Source of the DNA: Gemmatimonadota bacterium
GTDB taxonomy: Bacteria > Latescibacterota > UBA2968
Assembly (NCBI GenBank): GCA_009838845.1
Contig: VXRD01000143.1
Span: 1 to 54,398 of the forward strand
Reading direction: 5' to 3'
Length of the DNA: 54,398 bases
The notes beneath the pieces are model-generated. The model worked only from the letters and a program-made list of their open reading frames with translations. It had not been told where the DNA came from and made no database searches. Position numbers and translations under genes: made by a program. This document shows, piece by piece, positions 16,136 through 26,841 of the stretch (its first letter is position 1; every line of letters starts with the position of its first letter).

Positions 16136-18009
16136 ACGGGAATACCGCGTTTTTTCAACATGATCATAAGTAGAGAAATGTCAGCAGGCGAAATGCCGGG
16201 AATACGAGAGGCCTGTCCCAGTGATCGGGGTCTGATGCGGGTGAATTTTTCAATAGCTTCATTTCGCAAAGCCGCAATGTCGGCATAATCAAAGTTTTCG
16301 GGGATATATTTTTTTTCCAAATTGTAAAAGCGCTGCACCTGCTCTTCTTGTCGGTCGAGATATCCTTCGTATTTGAGTTCAATTTCGACCGATTCGCATA
16401 CATCCTCAGGCAGGTTTTTAGCAGCAGATGACAATTGTGTGACTATGTCGTAAGACAATTCTGGTCGTCGCAAAAGTTCGGCGAGCGTCACCGCGCGTTT
16501 CAACGGAGAAGAATGCGACGCTTTGAGCGCTGTTTGAACATCGTCGGTTGGGGTGAGGCGCGTTGATCGCAGCCGTTCGACTTCTTCGTCGATTTGTCGT
16601 TTGCGCTTGCAAAAGCGGTTGTACGCCTCGTCGGAAAGCAGTCCAATTTTGCGTCCGAGTTCACACAGGCGCAAATCCGCGTTGTCCTGTCGCAAGAGCA
16701 GGCGATATTCGGCCAGCGAGGTAAACATGCGATAGGGTTCTTCAGTGCCTTTGGTAACGAGGTCGTCAATTAGTACGCCGATATAAGCCTGCGAGCGATC
16801 CAGGATTATGGGATCGTCGCCCCGGGCTGTTAAGGCGGCGTTGATGCCCGCCATAATTCCCTGACCAGCGGCTTCTTCGTATCCGGTGGTGCCGTTGATT
16901 TGTCCCGCAAAAAACAAACCGGCGATGGGTTTGGTTTCCAGGGTAGGATGGATTTGCGTCGGGGGGACATAGTCGTATTCGACAGCATAGGCCGGGCGCA
17001 TGATCTCGGCTCCTTCGAGACCGGGAATACTGCGTACAACCTCGACCTGCACATCTTCGGGCAGGCTCATCGACAGCCCATTGAGATAGATTTCGAGGGT
17101 GTGATACCCTTCGGGCTCGAGAAAAATTTGATGCCCTTCTTTGTCGGGAAAGCGCACAATTTTGTCCTCTACCGAGGGGCAGTACCGCGGCCCCACACCC
17201 TGGATGCGTCCGCTGTACATGGCCGAACGATCCAGATTGCTGCGAATAATATCGTGCGTTTTTGGCACGGTCATTGTGAGATGACAACAGAGTTGCTCTT
17301 GCTCGATGGCGTCGGTATGGTAGGAAAAGGGCCGGGGGTCTGCATCGCCGGGTTGCTCTTCGCACGCGCCAAAGTCGATGCTGCGCGCATTGACGCGCGG
17401 TGGGGTGCCGGTTTTGAGCCGCCCGAGTTCAAAACCGAGTTGCGAGAGGCCATCGGATGCTTTGTCGGCGGCTTGCTCACCTGCGCGCCCCGCGCTGTAG
17501 GAGAAATCACCCACATGAATGAGGCCCTTGAGGAAGGTGCCCGTGGTCAGGATCACAGTTTTAGCGACAAAAACCATTTTGGCTTTGGTGACCACGCCTT
17601 CAATGCGTCTGTTTTTGACCACGAGGTCTTCGAGCAAGCCCTGTTTGACATCGAGGTGTGGCTGGTTTTCGACTACTTCTTTTACGCGAAACTGGTATGC
17701 TTTTTTGTCCGCCTGCGCCCGGGGGGCCTGTACAGCGGGTCCTCTGCGCCGATTGAGCAAGCGAAATTGCAGACCCGTGGCGTCAATATTGCGCGCCATT
17801 TCACCGCCCAGAGCGTCAATTTCGCGCACCATGTGGCCTTTTGCTATGCCGCCAATGGCCGGGTTGCAAGACATCTGCGCGATGGTGTCGAGGTTCATGG
17901 TCAGCAGCAGTGTTTCACATCCCATGCGCGCAGAGGCCAGTGCAGCTTCTGCACCTGCATGCCCACCGCCAACAACAACGACATCGTATTTTTTTTCGTA
18001 GACCGACAT
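16132..18009 (-). CDS. mnmG: tRNA uridine-5-carboxymethylaminomethyl enzyme MnmG (GidA)
   Basis: With MnmE this FAD enzyme modifies wobble U34 of several tRNAs. The 625-aa product has the dinucleotide fold [13 protein letters not shown] at the N-terminus, the GidA signatures [19 protein letters not shown] and [23 protein letters not shown], and the C-terminal helical domain ending in [16 protein letters not shown]. Its length fits the family. mnmE is not in this window. bioB lies 8 nt upstream on the same strand. Confidence 0.97.
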   Translation of the reverse strand: MSVYEKKYDVVVVGGGHAGAEAALASARMGCETLLLTMNLDTIAQMSCNPAIGGIAKGHMVREIDALGGEMARNIDATGLQFRLLNRRRGPAVQAPRAQADKKAYQFRVKEVVENQPHLDVKQGLLEDLVVKNRRIEGVVTKAKMVFVAKTVILTTGTFLKGLIHVGDFSYSAGRAGEQAADKASDGLSQLGFELGRLKTGTPPRVNARSIDFGACEEQPGDADPRPFSYHTDAIEQEQLCCHLTMTVPKTHDIIRSNLDRSAMYSGRIQGVGPRYCPSVEDKIVRFPDKEGHQIFLEPEGYHTLEIYLNGLSMSLPEDVQVEVVRSIPGLEGAEIMRPAYAVEYDYVPPTQIHPTLETKPIAGLFFAGQINGTTGYEEAAGQGIMAGINAALTARGDDPIILDRSQAYIGVLIDDLVTKGTEEPYRMFTSLAEYRLLLRQDNADLRLCELGRKIGLLSDEAYNRFCKRKRQIDEEVERLRSTRLTPTDDVQTALKASHSSPLKRAVTLAELLRRPELSYDIVTQLSSAAKNLPEDVCESVEIELKYEGYLDRQEEQVQRFYNLEKKYIPENFDYADIAALRNEAIEKFTRIRPRSLGQASRIPGISPADISLLMIMLKKRGIPV

Positions 18010-18017
18010 ATTCGTTT

Positions 18018-19046
18018 TTACTGTTGAGCGTGTACTGGTGTGCCTATCGCCAGAAGCTGATCGCTTTTCGATTCGCTTTGAATCGTTTCAACTTCAAATC
18101 CCAGATCGGCAATCATCTGGTGCGTATTTTCCACATCCAGACCACCGGTGGTCAAATATCCTTCCATAAAGAGCGAATTGGCGGGATAAAGTGCCAGGGG
18201 CTGGAGGGACCGAAGATTTTTTTCTCGACCACCCGCCACGCGAATTTCGGTTGAGGGGTTGACAAATCGGAACAGACACAATGCGCGCAGACAATCTTGT
18301 GGGGTCAAGGAATTTTGATTTGACAGGGGTGTGCCCGCGATGGGGTGCAGGAAATTGACGGGGATGGAGTTGACGCTGAGGTCGCGCAAAGACACGGCCA
18401 TATCAATTATATCATCGTGGGTTTCTCCCATGCCGATAATGCCGCCGCTGCATGTATCCAGGCCCGCTTTTTGGATGTTGTACAGGGTTTTCAGGCGGTC
18501 TTCGTAGGTATGTGTAGATACAATATGCGGCGTGTGCGCTTTGCTGGTGTTGAGGTTGTGGTTTACGCGATCGACGCCAGCGTTTTTTAAGCGCTGTGCT
18601 TTTTCGCCGGTTAGCAAGCCCAAACAACAACAAATGTCGATATCTACTTCCCGTTTGATCTGGCGCACGACATCTGTGATGGCATCAACTTCATTGTCGG
18701 TGGGTGCGCGTCCGCTCGTGACAATGCAGTATCGATACGCACCGTTTTCTTTGGCTTCGCGGGCTGCATCTATCATTTCGCGAGCTGGTCGCAGGGGATA
18801 TTTATCAATCGGTGCGTTTGAGACCGCCGATTGCGAGCAATAGGCACAATCTTCGGGACACAAGCCACTTTTGGCATTCATCAGCACATGGATGTGTACT
18901 TTGCGCCCAAAATAATGATGGCGCACCTGGTATGCTGCGTGTAAAAGCGGTAGAATATCGCGGTTGGGCGTTTGAAGAACAGCGTGCATTTCAGCAGTTG
19001 ACAAGCCGGTACCGAAGAGGGCCTTTTGGGCATAAAAGGTGTACAT
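18018..19046 (-). CDS. bioB: Biotin synthase (radical SAM)
   Basis: BioB inserts sulfur into dethiobiotin. The 342-aa product has the radical-SAM cysteines [10 protein letters not shown] (C63, C67, C70), the [10 protein letters not shown] segment with a 2Fe-2S ligand, [10 protein letters not shown] and the C-terminal [16 protein letters not shown] precedes ATG 19046. No other bio genes are present, but the biotin-dependent accB/accC pair lies 3 kb away. Confidence 0.93.
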   Translation of the reverse strand: MYTFYAQKALFGTGLSTAEMHAVLQTPNRDILPLLHAAYQVRHHYFGRKVHIHVLMNAKSGLCPEDCAYCSQSAVSNAPIDKYPLRPAREMIDAAREAKENGAYRYCIVTSGRAPTDNEVDAITDVVRQIKREVDIDICCCLGLLTGEKAQRLKNAGVDRVNHNLNTSKAHTPHIVSTHTYEDRLKTLYNIQKAGLDTCSGGIIGMGETHDDIIDMAVSLRDLSVNSIPVNFLHPIAGTPLSNQNSLTPQDCLRALCLFRFVNPSTEIRVAGGREKNLRSLQPLALYPANSLFMEGYLTTGGLDVENTHQMIADLGFEVETIQSESKSDQLLAIGTPVHAQQ

Positions 19047-19076
19047 AGTATGTCCTGAGTGTCTATACTTTCTGGG

Positions 19077-19598
19077 TTATCGATAAAATGCCAGGCCGAG
19101 GGCTGCGGTTACAACAATGGCCAGAGCGGGATGCAGGTTGAGAAAATTTATGGCAACAAAAGCAGCGACCGCAATCAGGGCAGTGTGCCAGGAGGTAACG
19201 GATTTGGGACACATTTCCCAGACCACGACGATTAAAAGCCCGACTACTGCCGGGCGCACGGCTTTGAGCATGGCCTGTACGAGCGGCGTATCCTTGTAGT
19301 TCATGAAAAACAGACCGAGGACCATCATCATGAGCAATGAGGGGAATACCGTGCCAAAGAGCGCGACCAAAAGGCCAGGTGTGTCGGCGACCTGGTATCC
19401 TATATATGCAGCCATTTTGGTGGCAATGGGACCGGGAAGTGCATAGCCCATCGCAAGGGCGTCTGTAAATTCTTCTATGGTCATCCAGGCATTGCGATCG
19501 ACGACTTCTTCTTGAATGAGTGGAATCATCGAAGGGCCGCCGCCATAAGCAAAGATGCCGACTTTGGTGAATGAAACAAACAGGCGCAATAGCTCCAT
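19077..19598 (-). CDS. Chromate transporter-family (ChrA half) membrane protein
   Basis: The 173-aa product is one ChrA domain: FTKVGIFAYGGGPSMIPLIQEEVV followed by ALPGPIATKMAAYIGY, then four to five hydrophobic segments. ChrA systems work as a two-domain protein or as pairs of short proteins; here only one half is present and no partner is adjacent. I chose ATG 19598 because AAGGAG lies 7 nt upstream; an in-frame TTG at 19619 is upstream of that SD. Substrate is uncertain (chromate or sulfate-like anions). Confidence 0.82.
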   Translation of the reverse strand: MELLRLFVSFTKVGIFAYGGGPSMIPLIQEEVVDRNAWMTIEEFTDALAMGYALPGPIATKMAAYIGYQVADTPGLLVALFGTVFPSLLMMMVLGLFFMNYKDTPLVQAMLKAVRPAVVGLLIVVVWEMCPKSVTSWHTALIAVAAFVAINFLNLHPALAIVVTAALGLAFYR

Positions 19599-19879
19599 CA
19601 AGACGCTCCTTGTAAGCATAACAGATTGTTAAACAGCGATGTTATGAATAAATTTGCTTCTTTTGGCGAATTGGAAATATATCCATTTCACGCTTATGAG
19701 ACAAGGTAAATCACATCGGGAATCGTCGAAATTATTGGCTGATTTTGCAGTGGATTTTTTGGTCAGATTTTTTACATTTGAGAACGATTTTGTCGCGCGT
19801 TAATCTATATCTGGTGTAATTGCGCGGGCAGACGGTGTGATAGAAATGGGATAATATCTGGTTTAATCTCTGTTTATCG

Positions 19880-19908
19880 TTGACAATTTCGGACCTTTTT
19901 TCTATTAT
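19880..19908 (+). promoter_or_regulatory. Consensus promoter of the TPR-to-accC region
   Basis: TTGACA (19880-19885), 17 nt, then TATTAT (19903-19908). The start point near 19915 rules out codons at 19880 and 19907 as starts of the TPR gene. The rest of the 19599-19939 gap is AT-rich, and I see no other feature in it. Confidence 0.75.
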
Positions 19909-19939
19909 GCCCGCTCTTTTTCAAGGGCAAATTACTTCC

Positions 19940-20692
19940 ATGTTGGCAATAAAAAAACTTCAAAAAATCTGTGATCAAAATCCGACATCCATTTTATTTG
20001 CACGTCTGGCAGATGGGTTGTTGCAGCGTGGAGAAGTCGCACGCGCAATTGAGGTGTGTCGCCGCGGATTGCGCTATCGCCCGTCTTATACGGCGGGCCA
20101 TGTGGTGATGGGCAAGTGCTATCAGGCTGCCGGGCATTATGAAGAAGCGCGTCTGGCGTTTCAAAAAGTATTGCAATTAGATGCCGGTCATCTTGCCGCA
20201 CATTGGTATATGGGCAAAATCGCTTTGCAATTGGGCCGTGGTGACCTCGCGCTCAAATATTTTGAACAGGCTCATGCACGCGATCCATTTAGTCCCGAAC
20301 TTATAGAGCAGATTCGCAAACTCAAGGGCGAGGAGCTTGAAGAGGAGCAAGACAACGGTCCTGAGCATGCAGACGAGAATACCGATTCTGGAGATCAGGA
20401 AGTCGTATCTGAGAACGAAGTATTTGCTCAGGCCCTCTTAGAGGAAGATATTGAGGATGATTTAGATACGCTGGTTACGTCGCTTAAACGCGAGCCAAAA
20501 TCCGGGGGGGAGGCCCCTGTTATTGCAACGAAAACGCTGGCTGAGCTGTACGCGAGCCAGGGCCTTATTCGGGAGGCCATCGCGGTTTTGGAACGGGTGA
20601 TTGCACGCGAACCCGATAATGAGCATATTATTGCCCGCCTGGATGAGTTGCGGAATTTATCAGAGGAATCGGAGCATGAATCAGGAGTATGA
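19940..20692 (+). CDS. TPR-repeat protein with acidic linker
   Basis: The 250-aa product has about three tetratricopeptide repeats at residues 10-125 (e.g. YEEARLAFQKVLQLDAGHLA and GDLALKYFEQAHARDP), an acidic linker (EELEEEQDNGPEHADENTD) and a fourth repeat-like pair near the end (AELYASQGLIREAIAVLERV). No signal peptide. I chose ATG 19940 because the promoter at 19880-19908 places transcription after all earlier in-frame starts. A scaffolding role is the usual inference; the partner is unknown. Its end overlaps the methyltransferase start by 17 nt. Confidence 0.8.
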   Translation: MLAIKKLQKICDQNPTSILFARLADGLLQRGEVARAIEVCRRGLRYRPSYTAGHVVMGKCYQAAGHYEEARLAFQKVLQLDAGHLAAHWYMGKIALQLGRGDLALKYFEQAHARDPFSPELIEQIRKLKGEELEEEQDNGPEHADENTDSGDQEVVSENEVFAQALLEEDIEDDLDTLVTSLKREPKSGGEAPVIATKTLAELYASQGLIREAIAVLERVIAREPDNEHIIARLDELRNLSEESEHESGV

Positions 20693-21413
20693 TGGAATTG
20701 CGGAAGCCTATAGGGATTCCAAGCAACTTTCATTTCGAAAATATATTGAAGAATATACTTTTTTTGAGATATTGGGAGATATCCGAGGAGCAACGGTCTT
20801 AGACCTGGCTTGCGGTGAGGGGTTTTACACACGCAAGATTGTGCAAGCCGGAGCGGCAGAAGTCACAGGCGTCGATCTTTCCGCAGAAATGATCAACCTG
20901 GCAGAAGAAGAAGAACGCATCCGTCCTTTGGGATGCAAGTACCTGAATCGAGATGTGGCACGGCTCGATATGGCTGAATCTGTCGATGTCGTGGTGGCGA
21001 TGTATCTTTTAAATTATGCCAGGACAAAAGAGGAACTTCTCAATTTTGTCCAAGTGGCGTATAATAGACTGCGACTGGGGGGGCGGTTTGTCGGATTTAA
21101 TGACAATGTCCAGCATGTTCCCAGAGGAACTATTTCCTTCGCCCAATACGGATTTGACAAAGTGTGTACCCCTGCTCCTGAAGAGGGCGATGTCATTTTG
21201 TATCAAATGATCAATGAAGATGGCACGCAGTTTGAGTTTAAGAATTATTTTCTCAAACCAGAAACGTATCAATGGGCTTTTCAGAAAGCTGGTTTTTCCG
21301 ATTTTCAATGGGTCGGTCCCTTTATACACCCGTCTCAGCAGCACAATCCATTTTGGGATGCTTTTATGTCGCGTCCCCCACTTATTGGCTTTAGCGCGTC
21401 AAAGCAAGGATAA
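20676..21413 (+). CDS. Class I SAM-dependent methyltransferase
   Basis: The 245-aa product has the SAM-binding motif I VLDLACGEGFYTR near residue 42, the acidic VTGVDLSAEMI and the post-I LGGRFVGFND strand. N-terminal MNQEYDGIAEAYRDS is typical of methyltransferase type 11/25 proteins. ATG 20676 (CGGAGC upstream) overlaps the TPR gene by 17 nt. The substrate is unknown. efp follows 4 nt later, but I see nothing linking this enzyme to EF-P modification. Confidence 0.85.
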   Translation: MNQEYDGIAEAYRDSKQLSFRKYIEEYTFFEILGDIRGATVLDLACGEGFYTRKIVQAGAAEVTGVDLSAEMINLAEEEERIRPLGCKYLNRDVARLDMAESVDVVVAMYLLNYARTKEELLNFVQVAYNRLRLGGRFVGFNDNVQHVPRGTISFAQYGFDKVCTPAPEEGDVILYQMINEDGTQFEFKNYFLKPETYQWAFQKAGFSDFQWVGPFIHPSQQHNPFWDAFMSRPPLIGFSASKQG

Positions 21414-21417
21414 TTTT

Positions 21418-21975
21418 ATGGTTTCTACTTCTGACTTTCGCAATGGTATGGTTATTCGCCTGGATGGACAGCTTTTTTTTATGACTGAGTTTGAGCATTT
21501 TAAACCCGGCAAAGGTGCTGCGGTCGTGCGCACCAAGCTCAAGAGTGTGAAGTCGGGCGCTGTGATTGACCGCACATTCCGGTCGGGCGACAAAGTAGAT
21601 GATGTTCGTCTGGAAAAACGCAAGAGCCAATACTTATATAAACAAGACACATTTTACATTTTTATGGATACCCGCACCTACGACCAATACGAAGTGCCTA
21701 CGGAGATTGTGGGCGATGCACAAAAGCTGTTGCAGGAAAATGAGATTGTCGATGTACTGATTGCCGAGGGAAATGCCATGGGTGTGGAACTGCCCATTTT
21801 TGTAGAATTAAAAGTCGATCAAACCGATCCCGGTTTGCGCGGCGATACAGCCACTGGCGGGACAAAGCCCGCGCGTGTGGTAACCGGGGCAACAGTACAG
21901 GTTCCGCTATTTGTCGAGATTGGCGATGTGTTGAAGATTGATACGCGCACCCAATCTTATGTCGAACGGGTTTAG
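21418..21975 (+). CDS. efp: Translation elongation factor P
   Basis: EF-P relieves ribosome stalling at polyproline. The 185-aa product has the KOW-like N-terminal domain with the tip loop KPGKGAA, where Lys32 is at the usual modification position, and two OB domains ending in GATVQVPLFVEIGDVLKIDTR. AAGGA lies before ATG 21418. No epmA/epmB or earP gene is adjacent, so the modification state is open. Directly followed by accB at 9 nt, an order common in many bacteria. Confidence 0.96.
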   Translation: MVSTSDFRNGMVIRLDGQLFFMTEFEHFKPGKGAAVVRTKLKSVKSGAVIDRTFRSGDKVDDVRLEKRKSQYLYKQDTFYIFMDTRTYDQYEVPTEIVGDAQKLLQENEIVDVLIAEGNAMGVELPIFVELKVDQTDPGLRGDTATGGTKPARVVTGATVQVPLFVEIGDVLKIDTRTQSYVERV

Positions 21976-21984
21976 GAGATCATT

Positions 21985-22470
21985 GTGAAAATTTCCAAGC
22001 AGGTAATAGCGAGTGCAAAAGAACTCATCGATCTGATTGGCGCCGATGATGTGCAGGAAGTTGAGGTTGAACGCAAGCTCTTTGGACGCGGGCGCATTCG
22101 CATTGTGCGCGCCAGCCAGCAAGCCCCTATTGTGCAAACACTATCTGCGCCACCGGCGTCAGCATCTGCACCTGTCGATGCACCTGAGACCCAGGTTGAA
22201 GATGCTGTAAGTGAAGACGATGGCCGCTATCACACTTTGCGCTCGCCTATGGTGGGTATGTTTTACCAATCGCCAAACCCCGAAGCACCGCCTTATGCAA
22301 CAGAAGGCGATGAGGTGGCGAGAGGGCAGACCCTGTGTATTATTGAAGCCATGAAAATTATGAATGAAATCGAGTGTGATGTGAATGGTCGGGTGGTGCG
22401 CGTACTGGTTGAAAATGCCGCGCCCGTCGAATACAATACCCCCTTGTTTTTAATTGATCCACAAAAGTAG
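21985..22470 (+). CDS. accB: Biotin carboxyl carrier protein of acetyl-CoA carboxylase
   Basis: BCCP carries biotin for fatty-acid synthesis. The 161-aa product has a charged N-terminal domain, an Ala/Pro-rich linker (about 48-70) and the biotinyl domain with EAMKIMNEIE, where K124 is the biotinylated lysine; the thumb-like YQSPNPEAPPY is present. GTG 21985 is preceded by AGGAG. accC lies 93 nt downstream. Confidence 0.95.
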   Translation: MKISKQVIASAKELIDLIGADDVQEVEVERKLFGRGRIRIVRASQQAPIVQTLSAPPASASAPVDAPETQVEDAVSEDDGRYHTLRSPMVGMFYQSPNPEAPPYATEGDEVARGQTLCIIEAMKIMNEIECDVNGRVVRVLVENAAPVEYNTPLFLIDPQK

Positions 22471-22563
22471 CCCCTCGGGGATGCCCATTCGCTTGTTGTC
22501 GTTTGCCCTCCCCCTTGCGAATGAGCAGGCCCTATTGACCTTTCCTTTTTTGAGATCATACCC

Positions 22564-23907
22564 TTGTTTGAGAAAGTTCTCATTGCCGACCGCGGCGAGA
22601 TTGCGCTGCGTATTATCCGAGCCTGTAAAGAGTTGGGGCTGCAAACTGTAGCCGTTTACTCTGAAGCGGACAGCAATTCACTGCACGTTGGTATGGCCGA
22701 CGAAGATGTTTGTATTGGCCCACCCTCTGGCGAGCAAAGTTATCGAAATATTCCGCGCATTTTAAGTGCTGCCGAAGTGACCAATGCCGATGCGATTCAT
22801 CCGGGATATGGTCCGCTGGCCGAGAATGCCGAGTTTGCCGAAATTTGCGGCACTTGCGGCATTGTTTTTATTGGTCCATCTGCCGAAGCGATACGCAAAA
22901 TGGGCGATAAGGCCATCGCACGAGAGACCATGCAAGGGGCCGGTGTGCCCGTTGCGCCGGGTACGGGGGTTTTGGAGAGCCATGAGGCGGCCCAACAAGC
23001 TGCGCGTAGCATTGGATACCCCGTGCGCCTCAAGGCGGTAGCAGGCGGAGGTGGACGGGGAATGCGCACTGTTTTTTCAGAGCGCGAATTGGAACGCGCG
23101 TGGCAAATGGCACAGGCCGAGGCACAGGCGGCGTTTACATCTGGTGCGCTTTATTTAGAAAAAGAGATTGTGCAGCCCCGGCATGTGGAGATTCAAGTGT
23201 TGGGAGATTTGACAGGGCGTATTGTGCATTTGGGGGAACGGGAGTGTTCGGTCCAGCGTCGGCATCAAAAGCTCATTGAAGAGTCGCCTTCACCCGTAGT
23301 TGATGACGCCATGCGCCAGCGCATGGGAGAGGCTGCTATTAAAGGTGCGCTCGCTGTTGGATATGCCAGTGCTGGTACAGTTGAATTTTTGCTCGACGCT
23401 TCCGGTGACTTTTATTTTTTAGAAATGAACACGCGCATTCAGGTCGAGCACCCGGTTACAGAGATGGTGGCAAGACTCGATCTGGTCAAATGGCAGATTC
23501 TCATCGCAGCCGGTACATCCCTTCCACAATCTCAAGACCTATTTGATTTCAAAGGGCATGCTATTGAGTGTCGGATCAATGCCGAAGATCCCGAGCACAA
23601 TTTCAGGCCCTCGCCCGGCACAATTACGTCCCTTCACATGCCGGGTGGTCCGGGCATTCGCATTGATTCACACATATATACGGGATATACGGTTCCCACG
23701 CAGTACGATTCCCTTTTGGCCAAGCTCATCGGATATGGCGACACGCGCGACGAGGCAATTGCACGGGCAGTGCGCGCGCTTGAAGAGTTTGTGATCGAAG
23801 GTGTGCCAACGACCATTCCCTTTCACCTCCATGCCCTGCAACACGAGGATTTTAGAACGGGACGAGCAACAACAGAATTTGTGAACAAGTTGGGCTATGG
23901 CGGGTGA
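22564..23907 (+). CDS. accC: Biotin carboxylase subunit of acetyl-CoA carboxylase
   Basis: This ATP-grasp enzyme carboxylates biotin on AccB. The 447-aa product begins [24 protein letters not shown], has the glycine-rich loop GGGGRGMR, the [12 protein letters not shown] metal/bicarbonate region and [19 protein letters not shown] 22564 is the only start that fits the family N-terminus; its SD is weak, and the 93-nt spacer contains a CATTCGC...GCGAATG inverted repeat. Lengths and motifs agree with a functional enzyme. Confidence 0.95.
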   Translation: MFEKVLIADRGEIALRIIRACKELGLQTVAVYSEADSNSLHVGMADEDVCIGPPSGEQSYRNIPRILSAAEVTNADAIHPGYGPLAENAEFAEICGTCGIVFIGPSAEAIRKMGDKAIARETMQGAGVPVAPGTGVLESHEAAQQAARSIGYPVRLKAVAGGGGRGMRTVFSERELERAWQMAQAEAQAAFTSGALYLEKEIVQPRHVEIQVLGDLTGRIVHLGERECSVQRRHQKLIEESPSPVVDDAMRQRMGEAAIKGALAVGYASAGTVEFLLDASGDFYFLEMNTRIQVEHPVTEMVARLDLVKWQILIAAGTSLPQSQDLFDFKGHAIECRINAEDPEHNFRPSPGTITSLHMPGGPGIRIDSHIYTGYTVPTQYDSLLAKLIGYGDTRDEAIARAVRALEEFVIEGVPTTIPFHLHALQHEDFRTGRATTEFVNKLGYGG

Positions 23908-23950
23908 AGTTCATTTCTCACCCATAGGTAAAGGTACAAAGGAGCAGAAA

Positions 23951-24334
23951 ATGTCGGATATTCCAGAGGATTTACTTTTTAATAGCGATCACGACTGGGT
24001 TCGGATTGAGGGTGATACCGGTACATGCGGGATTACGGATTACGCACAGGGAGAACTGGGCGATATTGTGTTTTTAGAATTGCCAGAGATTGGCGATTTT
24101 GTCGCTCAGGGGGAATCCTATGGCATAATTGAGGCGGTCAAGACGGTGTCCGATCTCATTGCACCGGTTTCGGGTGAGGTGGTTGATGTCAATATCCAGT
24201 TGACAGATGATGCTGCTCTGGTCAACGACGAGCCTTACGGAGAGGGATGGATGATTCAAGTGCGCCTTTCAGATCCTTCAGAGACAGAGTTTTTAATGGA
24301 CGCACATGCCTATGCGGGTCTGGTTGATGAATAG
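23951..24334 (+). CDS. gcvH: Glycine cleavage system H protein
   Basis: GcvH is a lipoyl carrier. The 127-aa product has HDWVRIEGDTGTCGITDYAQ at the N-terminus and the lipoylation site ESYGIIEAVKTVSD with K64. ATG 23951 is preceded by AAAGGAGC. gcvT, gcvP and lipoylation genes are absent from the window; the gene stands behind accBC, 43 nt away, so it may serve as a lipoyl carrier in a wider sense. Confidence 0.94.
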   Translation: MSDIPEDLLFNSDHDWVRIEGDTGTCGITDYAQGELGDIVFLELPEIGDFVAQGESYGIIEAVKTVSDLIAPVSGEVVDVNIQLTDDAALVNDEPYGEGWMIQVRLSDPSETEFLMDAHAYAGLVDE

Positions 24335-24350
24335 ATAGAGTGAATAAGGC

Positions 24351-24379
24351 TTGACACCTTGTAGTCAATGCGATATATC
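24351..24379 (+). promoter_or_regulatory. Promoter upstream of HNH-trpS
   Basis: TTGACA (24351-24356), 17 nt, then TATATC (24374-24379), giving a start near 24386. It would drive HNH, trpS and probably the scpAB-rluB-cmk-plsC series. Confidence 0.65.
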
Positions 24380-24442
24380 ATGAGGATTTATATTAGAGAG
24401 TAGATGGGTGGAGGCTAATCGCTATTTTTGAGGTGCTTTATC

Positions 24443-24970
24443 ATGCCCGTGACAATGCCCACGGTACTCAATCAGTCTGTGCTGGTGCTCAATCAGAGTT
24501 ACGAACCTCTGCACGTGTGTTCTGTGCGCAGGGCTATTGTACTGGTTTTTCGAGGTCGCGCCGAAGTTGTCGAAGCGTGCGATTCTCGTATTCATACGGT
24601 GAGCGATTCATTCCCCGTGCCGAGTGTGGTGCGCCTGGCCGTATATGTGCGCGTGCCTCCCAAACCGCTCGCCTTGACCAAGCGCAATATCTTAAAACGC
24701 GATGGGTTCCAGTGTCAGTATTGTGGCATTCGCCGCGGTCCATTTACCATTGATCACGTGGTGCCGCGGTCTCACAATGGGCGCAATTCATGGGATAATC
24801 TGGTGTGCGCCTGCCATCGATGCAACAACCGCAAGGGCGACAATACGCCTGCGGAAGTCGGTTTATCATTATTGCGCAAGCCTCAGTCTCCCAATCGGGT
24901 GACCTTTATTCGACATCATATTGGGGTGCCAGACCGTCGCTGGCGTCCCTATCTTTTTATGGATGATTAA
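24443..24970 (+). CDS. HNH endonuclease-family protein
   Basis: The 175-aa product has the N-terminal LNQSYEPLHVCSVRRAIVLV segment typical of stand-alone bacterial HNH proteins and the zinc-stabilised HNH core CQYCGIRRGPFTIDHVVPRS...CHRCNNRKGD (two Cys pairs and the DH catalytic pair). Such genes are widespread in bacterial chromosomes, and their substrate is unknown. ATG 24443 has GAGGTG upstream; ATG 24455 is a second choice. trpS follows 12 nt later. Confidence 0.88.
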   Translation: MPVTMPTVLNQSVLVLNQSYEPLHVCSVRRAIVLVFRGRAEVVEACDSRIHTVSDSFPVPSVVRLAVYVRVPPKPLALTKRNILKRDGFQCQYCGIRRGPFTIDHVVPRSHNGRNSWDNLVCACHRCNNRKGDNTPAEVGLSLLRKPQSPNRVTFIRHHIGVPDRRWRPYLFMDD

Positions 24971-24982
24971 AAGCGGGGACTG

Positions 24983-26050
24983 ATGGAAAAAAAGCGAATT
25001 TTGACAGGTGATCGGCCCACGGGGCGTTTGCATCTCGGGCACTATGTTGGGTCTTTGAAAAATCGCGTGGCCTTGCAAGATGATTACGAGAGCTATTTTT
25101 TAGTGGCCGACCTGCACATGTTGACCACGCAGCCCCAAAAAGAATACATCGATGCACTGCGTGAAAATATCTATGAGATGGTATTGGATTATTTGGCTGT
25201 GGGTATAGATCCCCAAAAATCGACCATTTATTTGCAATCGGCCATTCACGCTGTGTACGAGATGAATCTATTTTTTGAGATGCTCGTGACATTGCCTCGC
25301 GTGGCGCGGTTGCCCAGTGTGAAAGATATGGCACGTGCGGCGAATATGACCGATGAAGCTATTCCATTTGGTCTGATTGGGTATCCAGTACTTCAAAGTG
25401 CCGATATTTTGATGCCGCGCGCACATGTTGTGCCAGTGGGGAAAGACAATGAGGCGCACGTTGAAGTGACGCGGGAAATTGCGCGTCGGTTCAACGCGTA
25501 TTACGGCGATGTATTTCCCATTCCCGAACTTCTCATGGGCGATGTGCCTACCCTGGTGGGTACCGATGGACAGGCAAAGATGAGCAAAAGTCTCGACAAT
25601 GCGATTTTTTTATCTGATGATGAAAAGACAGTAGAAAAAAAAGTGCGCGGTATGTACACAGACCCCAGGCGCGTTCGCGCGGATATTCCGGGAACTGTCG
25701 AAGGCAATCCCGTATTTATGTATCACGATGCATTTAATCCCAATGTCGCTGAAGTCAATGATCTCAAAACCCGCTATCGCCAGGGTCGCGTGGGCGATGT
25801 CGAAGTGAAAGATAAATTGGCACGTGCGCTCAATGTGTTTCTCGCACCTATCCGCCAGCGCCGAGCACATTTTGCGGCGCAGTCGGGTTATGTCGAGCAA
25901 GTGATTTACGAAGGCACGCTCAAAACCCAAGCACTTGCAAACGAAACGCTTTTGGCTATGAAAAAGGCGATGGGTTTTGCCGGCGTATGGAATCGAATTT
26001 CTCGCAAAGCGCGAGATAGAATGAAAAAACAAGAGAAGGAGGCGCGATGA
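24983..26050 (+). CDS. trpS: Tryptophanyl-tRNA synthetase
   Basis: This class I aminoacyl-tRNA synthetase charges tRNA-Trp. The 355-aa product has [18 protein letters not shown] with the HIGH-type motif (HLGH, residues 17-20), the [11 protein letters not shown] tryptophan-pocket region and KMSKS in AKMSKSLDN. Its C-terminus is unusually basic ([12 protein letters not shown]). scpA overlaps its end by 4 nt. Confidence 0.96.
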   Translation: MEKKRILTGDRPTGRLHLGHYVGSLKNRVALQDDYESYFLVADLHMLTTQPQKEYIDALRENIYEMVLDYLAVGIDPQKSTIYLQSAIHAVYEMNLFFEMLVTLPRVARLPSVKDMARAANMTDEAIPFGLIGYPVLQSADILMPRAHVVPVGKDNEAHVEVTREIARRFNAYYGDVFPIPELLMGDVPTLVGTDGQAKMSKSLDNAIFLSDDEKTVEKKVRGMYTDPRRVRADIPGTVEGNPVFMYHDAFNPNVAEVNDLKTRYRQGRVGDVEVKDKLARALNVFLAPIRQRRAHFAAQSGYVEQVIYEGTLKTQALANETLLAMKKAMGFAGVWNRISRKARDRMKKQEKEAR

Positions 26051-26841
26051 TTGCATCCAATTTGACAGCTCAGTTCGATCCGGATGCCGCGCCTTATGGC
26101 GTGAAGCTCGATTTGTTTGAAGGCCCGCTGGATCTGTTGCTCTTTCTCATCCAAAAAAACGAGATCGATATCTACGATATTCCCATCGCTGATATTACGC
26201 GGCAATTTTTAGAATATGTCGAGATCATCCAGCGATTAAACTTAGAGGTCGCTGGCGATTTTGTCGTGATGGCCGCCACATTGATGCGCATCAAATCGCG
26301 CATGTTATTGCCCTCTGATCCAGAAGCCGAGGAGGAAGAAGGAGATCCTCGCGAAGAATTGGTGCGCCGCTTGTTGGAATACCAGCAGTTCAGAGAAGTC
26401 GCCGCGTGGATGGACGATCAGCAAACGGAATACCGCGATGTTTTCTATCGGGGTGCTTCGATGGATCTGGAAGATATTCGGAAGCAAGAAGTCGGGGAAT
26501 TTCGTCCCGTGAGCCTGTTCGAATTGCTTCGCGCCTTTAAGCAAGCGATGGATGCGGCGCCAAAAGCCGATTTTCACGAGGTGACACGGGTTGATGTGAC
26601 CACAGAGGAGCGCGCCGAATACGTGCTTGATGTACTCGAGCGACGGCATCAGGTTCCATTTAGCGATCTGATTGCCAGTACATATCGCACTGTTGTTGTT
26701 GTGACATTTATCGCGTTACTGGAATTGATGAAAGAAGGGAAAGTCCGCGTTCAACAGGCCGATATCGATGGAGAACTCTGGGTTTATCGCCGCGATGCTT
26801 TAGACACGGCGTCTTTCGAGGAGGACATAAACGATGTCTGA
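26047..26841 (+). CDS. scpA: Segregation and condensation protein A
   Basis: ScpA is the kleisin of the SMC complex, bridging SMC heads. The 264-aa product contains [30 protein letters not shown] at the N-terminus, [14 protein letters not shown] and the winged-helix C-terminus ([17 protein letters not shown]). ATG 26047 overlaps trpS. scpB overlaps its end by 8 nt, the usual coupled pair. No smc gene is in the window. Confidence 0.95.
   Translation: MIASNLTAQFDPDAAPYGVKLDLFEGPLDLLLFLIQKNEIDIYDIPIADITRQFLEYVEIIQRLNLEVAGDFVVMAATLMRIKSRMLLPSDPEAEEEEGDPREELVRRLLEYQQFREVAAWMDDQQTEYRDVFYRGASMDLEDIRKQEVGEFRPVSLFELLRAFKQAMDAAPKADFHEVTRVDVTTEERAEYVLDVLERRHQVPFSDLIASTYRTVVVVTFIALLELMKEGKVRVQQADIDGELWVYRRDALDTASFEEDINDV

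Noticed and set aside
16900-18027. Open frame of 375 codons opposite mnmG
   Set aside because: It is the antisense shadow of the well-supported mnmG gene and shows no motif of its own.
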